This document shows, one piece after another, positions 60,919 to 64,000 of a DNA stretch of 64,000 nucleotides (the first letter of the stretch is position 1; every line of letters begins with the position of its first letter). Made by a program: the position numbers and the translations under genes. The stretch comes from Cedecea davisae DSM 4568 (GTDB lineage: Bacteria; Pseudomonadota; Gammaproteobacteria; Enterobacterales; Enterobacteriaceae): positions 3,960,626 to 4,024,625 of the forward strand of contig NZ_KE161030.1 in the NCBI RefSeq assembly GCF_000412335.2, in the 5' to 3' direction. The notes under the pieces were generated by a model. That model saw nothing but the letters and a program-made list of their open reading frames with translations. It ran no database searches and had not been told where the DNA came from.

Positions 60919-61171
60919 ATAATTTATCCAGGCGTTTTCTTATTTGATCAGGGAAATATTCTTAATTAATAAAATCATTACCCCTTCACACAGCAGGGTT
61001 GCGAACTTTCGCGGCCTGGAATAAGCCATCTCTGGTATTCACTCATTAACAGCGCTGAGAGAATACCTTTCAAAATCATCTTTAATTTAGCTAAATGACT
61101 GCCTTGCCTTCCTTTTCGCTCGTCGCTCCTTTAGCAATACTGTAATCACTGTCACAATTAGCGACAAAATA

Positions 61172-61879
61172 ATGATAAATACTCCTGGTGATAACATTTT
61201 ATTATCTGCCCCAGAACATATATACGGAGTGCGCCTTGAACCGATCGTTGATTTATTTTCCAGGCAAATTATTAGCTACGAAGTCCTGAGCCGCCTGGCC
61301 CCGCAGCAAGATCCCGAAGCGTTTTTTGCGCAATTACCGACATCCGATAAAGTGACGCTCTTTTGCCATCAGGTGGGGCAACTAAAGTCCCTGTATAAAC
61401 CAGGTAAATACTTCCTTAATCTGCCGCTGGAGGCGCTGATCGAAAGTCGGCACTTCGAGCGACTGCTTGATGTATGCGCGCCATGGGTAACAATTGAAAT
61501 ACAAGATGCCTCATTTTTTGACTCACTCTCATTGCGGCATAAGCTGTGCCTGCGAGAACGGATCGGGCAATTACGCCAGCAAAGGATCGCAGTCTGGCTC
61601 GACGATCTTTGCGAACATTCCGTTTTGCCATTTTACCACTACGGCATTGAAGCCGACGGTGTGAAAATTGATAAGCAGGCGTTCTGGAGACTCAGCAACC
61701 ATTCGCCCGCACTGTGCCAGCTTGTTAACCAGTGTAAGGGCATCTCTGCGCAAATTATCATTGAAGGAATTGAAGACGCTGTTCATCTCGAGGTGGCTCG
61801 CGAGTCCGGTGCAAGATTTGGTCAAGGCTACTTATGGCCATATGAACGCTGGCTGCACGCCGATTTGTCGTCGTTGTGA
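61172..61879 (+). CDS. EAL-domain cyclic-di-GMP phosphodiesterase
   Basis: This 235-residue protein is a stand-alone EAL domain. The residues needed for c-di-GMP binding and hydrolysis are in place: Glu37 (in EVL, replacing EAL), Asn83 (NLPLEAL), Glu109, Asp144 and Asp145 (WLDDLC), Lys165 (DGVKIDK), Glu198 and Glu201 (IIIEGIED) and Gln218 (GQGYLWP). It should hydrolyse c-di-GMP to pGpG in the cytoplasm. No GGDEF, PAS or membrane part is visible. It resembles MrkJ of Klebsiella in size and setting. It overlaps the start of the next regulator gene. Confidence 0.88.
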   Translation: MINTPGDNILLSAPEHIYGVRLEPIVDLFSRQIISYEVLSRLAPQQDPEAFFAQLPTSDKVTLFCHQVGQLKSLYKPGKYFLNLPLEALIESRHFERLLDVCAPWVTIEIQDASFFDSLSLRHKLCLRERIGQLRQQRIAVWLDDLCEHSVLPFYHYGIEADGVKIDKQAFWRLSNHSPALCQLVNQCKGISAQIIIEGIEDAVHLEVARESGARFGQGYLWPYERWLHADLSSL

Positions 61880-62616
61880 AAGCTTCTATGTGCGCAGCTA
61901 TGAGGAGAAATAAACACCGACGGGGTCGAACAGACTATTTTCTAAACCCCTCCTGCTACACTGCGCCACTTTTTTTTGACCGACTGGAATACCTTGAGCA
62001 GCAGACAGGAGCGCACAAGCCAAAGAAGCCCGATGTGATTCTGGTTTCGACCGACTGCTTTCTCAGCGACGCCATCACCAGCACACTCTTCAATCATCAA
62101 CACACTCTGGTCTCTCCCTCAATAGAGGAAGTGGTCACGCACCAGACGCTATCTTCCGCCCCGCGAATCATTATCGACCTCGACAGCCTTGAGACTCCCG
62201 TGCTCGAGGTGCTGGAAACCATTCGCCAGCAGCACATCTCCACACCGCAGCACCAGATAACTCTCCTGAGCGCCCTGCGTAAGCCCGAAATTACCCGGTT
62301 TATGCGCTACGCGGTTGACTGCCAGATTGTCGAGCGCCGTCTGCCGCCCAATCGGCTAAAGCAGGCTCTGGGCGGCACTCTTCTCGATCTGGCCGCCCTT
62401 TATGGCACGCCGCGCTTTTCCCTCAGAGAGTGGGGACTTTTGCTGGCTCTGAGCCGCGGGGAATCATTGAAATCCATCGCCCTTTTACTGGAGAAGCCCT
62501 ATCATCACGTCGTTTATCGATTCAATGTCTTACTGGGGCGCCTGGCGCTGGGTAACCGCAGCAAATTACTGCACCTACTGCATGAAATTTCTGTTGCCAA
62601 TAAGCTACAAAGCTGA
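61876..62616 (+). CDS. HTH regulator with degenerate receiver-like domain
   Basis: The frame begins with GTG inside the end of the EAL gene (4-base overlap). The real start may be GTG at 61876 or an ATG at 61888 or 61900, because no good ribosome binding site is seen. From about residue 50 a receiver-like domain runs DVILVSTDCFLSDAITS, RIIIDLDSLETP and AVDCQIVERRLPP. The acidic pair and the conserved lysine are not typical, so phosphorylation is doubtful. The C-terminus (RFSLREWGLLLALSRGES to LLHLLHEI) is a LuxR-type DNA-binding domain. The coupling suggests it works with the phosphodiesterase, perhaps as its regulator or target. Confidence 0.7.
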   Translation: MKASMCAAMRRNKHRRGRTDYFLNPSCYTAPLFFDRLEYLEQQTGAHKPKKPDVILVSTDCFLSDAITSTLFNHQHTLVSPSIEEVVTHQTLSSAPRIIIDLDSLETPVLEVLETIRQQHISTPQHQITLLSALRKPEITRFMRYAVDCQIVERRLPPNRLKQALGGTLLDLAALYGTPRFSLREWGLLLALSRGESLKSIALLLEKPYHHVVYRFNVLLGRLALGNRSKLLHLLHEISVANKLQS

Positions 62617-63190
62617 TGGCACTAACCTACTGAGTCGTAAGATATTTTAAGAATTTACTTAATTTTCATGTATCAAATGAGTTAAAAATAAACAAATTAG
62701 TAACAATTATAACTATTCCTGGAAGCAACTTTTCCCCTCTAGCGCCGTTTTGCGATTTTTGATCCAGAACAAACCAACAACATTTGGAATTTAATGTCAT
62801 TTTTACCGCAATAAAAAGTCTTTTCATCCAACTTAACTTAAAACCAAAGTTCGTTAATTCAATTTATAAATGACGTGATTAATTACACAGCATTTCATAT
62901 GGGCAATGATTACATCCAGGAACATCAGACTTTTCCCACATGAACTGCGCTGTATAATCACCTCATCACATTTATATATTTGCCAGGGCATTTATATTAT
63001 TTAAATGTGACGTTATTTGGAGCACGATACCTTCGGCTCTGAATAAAGGCATTCAAAAAGGAGATGTTGAATATTAACATGGAGGTTCCCGCATAAAGAC
63101 CGGCAACCGCCAACTCACTGTTTATCACTTTCGCTGCCAATGACGCTGCGTCAACGCGATGTTTTTTACCAAACAATCGAGGCAAAAAAA
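62617..63190. other. AT-rich regulatory gap upstream of fimZ
   Basis: No supported gene was found in 574 bp, which is clearly more AT-rich than the flanks. It holds several poly-A/T tracts and a short open frame near 63066 (about 10 codons) with no strong evidence of translation. Such regions upstream of fimbrial regulators are often bound by H-NS and global regulators; that is inference. A small antisense frame (62997-63203) is considered chance. Confidence 0.4.
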
Positions 63191-63823
63191 ATGAAACCGG
63201 CATCCGTAATCATTATGGACGAGCACCCTATTGTCAGAATGTCGATAGAGGTTCTGCTCCAAAGAAATAAAGATATCAATGTTGTTTTGAAAACAGATGA
63301 TGGTCGGGAAGTTATCGACTATATGCGAGCAAACCCGGTGGATCTGGTTATTCTTGATATTGAATCAGCCAATACCGACGGCTTTACATTACTCAAAAGA
63401 ATCAAGGGAATACAAGAAAACACCAAAATTCTCTTTCTTTCTTCAAAGTCAGAATCCTTTTACGCCGGGCGCGCTATTCAGGCCGGTGCCAATGGATTCG
63501 TGAGTAAACGTAAAGAACAAGATGATATATTTAATGCGGTGGAAATGTTGCTTTCGGGCTACTCTTTTTTCCCTTCGGAAACCCTGCATTTTATCAGCAG
63601 CCATAAATCCCGCAGAGGAACGATGGATGATATGCCATTATCCAACCGTGAAGTAACGGTGCTGCGCTATCTGGCAAATGGTTTATCCAATAAAGAGATT
63701 GCGGAGCAATTATTGCTTAGCAACAAAACAATCAGCGCCCATAAGGCAAATATATTCTCTAAACTTGGACTCACTTCAATCGTCGAACTTATTGATTATG
63801 CCAAGGTGCATGAACTGCTATAA
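63191..63823 (+). CDS. fimZ: Fimbria biosynthesis transcriptional regulator FimZ
   Basis: The 210-residue response regulator matches FimZ, starting MKPASVIIMDEHPIVRMSIEVL (in part). The receiver has Asp10, the phosphoacceptor Asp56 in LVILDIESANTDGF and Lys106 in FVSKRK. The C-terminal LuxR helix-turn-helix (LSNREVTVLRYLANG and SNKEIAEQLLLSNKTISAH) is standard. FimZ activates type 1 fimbriae in Salmonella and affects motility. The ATG at 63191 is used because it gives the family N-terminus; the frame is open 17 codons further. It converges on a fimbrial subunit gene. Confidence 0.95.
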   Translation: MKPASVIIMDEHPIVRMSIEVLLQRNKDINVVLKTDDGREVIDYMRANPVDLVILDIESANTDGFTLLKRIKGIQENTKILFLSSKSESFYAGRAIQAGANGFVSKRKEQDDIFNAVEMLLSGYSFFPSETLHFISSHKSRRGTMDDMPLSNREVTVLRYLANGLSNKEIAEQLLLSNKTISAHKANIFSKLGLTSIVELIDYAKVHELL

Positions 63824-63851
63824 GGGACGACGACGCACTGGAAGCGAAAAG

Positions 63852-63880
63852 ACCGGGAAAACATCTCCCGGTTATTTTTT
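63852..63880. terminator. Terminator between fimZ and the fimbrial subunit gene
   Basis: ACCGGGA and TCCCGGT form a stem with a seven-base loop and a T-run on the fimZ strand. Reading from the other side, a short T-run (CTTTTC) follows the same hairpin, so it can also serve the convergent fimbrial gene. Confidence 0.85.
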
Positions 63881-63900
63881 GGAAACATTGAGATAAAGCT

Positions 63901-64000
63901 CTAATTATAGGTAATCATAAAAGTCGCATCGGCATCGGCCCGTCCGGCATCGGCGTTATCGGCCGTAGCAATATAGTTGGCCCAAAAGTTAAGCGTCACG
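63901..64000 (-). CDS. Fimbrial major-type subunit, C-terminal end only
   Basis: The leftward frame covers 32 residues and a TAG stop, and runs off the right edge. VTLNFWANYIATAD and then ADADATFMITYN is the C-terminal donor-strand-accepting end typical of type 1 fimbrial subunits (pattern Phe-x-Ala-x-Tyr-x-Ala, then Ala-x-Ala-Thr-Phe, ending in Tyr). It is next to and convergent with fimZ. Which fimbrial operon it belongs to cannot be told. Confidence 0.85.
   Translation of the reverse strand, partial: VTLNFWANYIATADNADAGRADADATFMITYN

Noticed and set aside
62997..63203. Leftward 68-codon frame in the gap upstream of fimZ
   Set aside because: No ribosome binding site, no recognised family, and its right end overlaps the fimZ start region.

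Overview
The window is about 64 kb of chromosome from a gamma-proteobacterium of the family Enterobacteriaceae. Gene content and order from gss to ubiK follow the E. coli segment that carries exbBD-metC-yghB-yqhCD-dkgA, ygiQ-sufI-plsC-parC, ygiW-qseBC-mdaB-ygiN, parE-yqiA-cpdA-yqiB-nudF, tolC-ygiBC, ygiD, ribB and yqiC (ubiK). The proteins resemble the E. coli ones closely but are not identical, so a relative such as Enterobacter, Cedecea, Kosakonia or Lelliottia is plausible. The genus cannot be fixed from this sequence alone.

Layout. (1) 1-3257 is the right end of a genomic island integrated in a tRNA-Phe gene. It holds the 3' end of a tyrosine integrase, a nuclease-like ORF, two overlapping very small genes, a serine recombinase beside an inverted repeat, and a small secreted protein. 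The island ends at a 30-bp copy of the 3' end of tRNA-Phe, followed by that tRNA's terminator. (2) 3461-9187 carries a PQQ-dependent membrane dehydrogenase, glutathionylspermidine synthetase/amidase, and an AT-rich trypsin-like protease. (3) 9272-23520 is a complete myo-inositol catabolic locus: iolB, iolE, iolC fused to a DUF2090 aldolase-like domain, two Gfo/Idh/MocA dehydrogenases, an RbsABC-type importer, iolD, iolA and the divergent RpiR-type repressor gene iolR. Shared sequence motifs at the promoters probably mark IolR operators. (4) 23648-25635 has yqhA and three unrecognised small genes. (5) 25675-32350 is core genome: ExbBD energising of TonB uptake with a Fur-like site, metC with a MetJ operator, yghB, and yqhC/yqhD/dkgA. 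(6) 32582-36953 is an accessory insertion with a PhnCDEE-type ABC importer and a HAD phosphatase. (7) 37071-58349 is core housekeeping: DNA topoisomerase IV, lipid acylation, the QseBC two-component system, TolC, riboflavin synthesis under an FMN riboswitch, and UbiK.

(8) 58434-64000 is a motility and surface-behaviour region. A Tsr-type chemoreceptor has a textbook sigma-28 promoter. It is followed by a LuxR-type regulator, an EAL-domain c-di-GMP phosphodiesterase, a second HTH regulator with a degenerate receiver-like domain, FimZ, and the C-terminus of a type 1-like fimbrial subunit that runs off the window. Two regulators, a phosphodiesterase and FimZ next to a fimbrial gene suggest a c-di-GMP-linked switch between motility and adhesion.

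The least explained parts are the island end (259-3129), the unknown cluster 24248-25635, and the regulator/EAL cluster 60316-62616.
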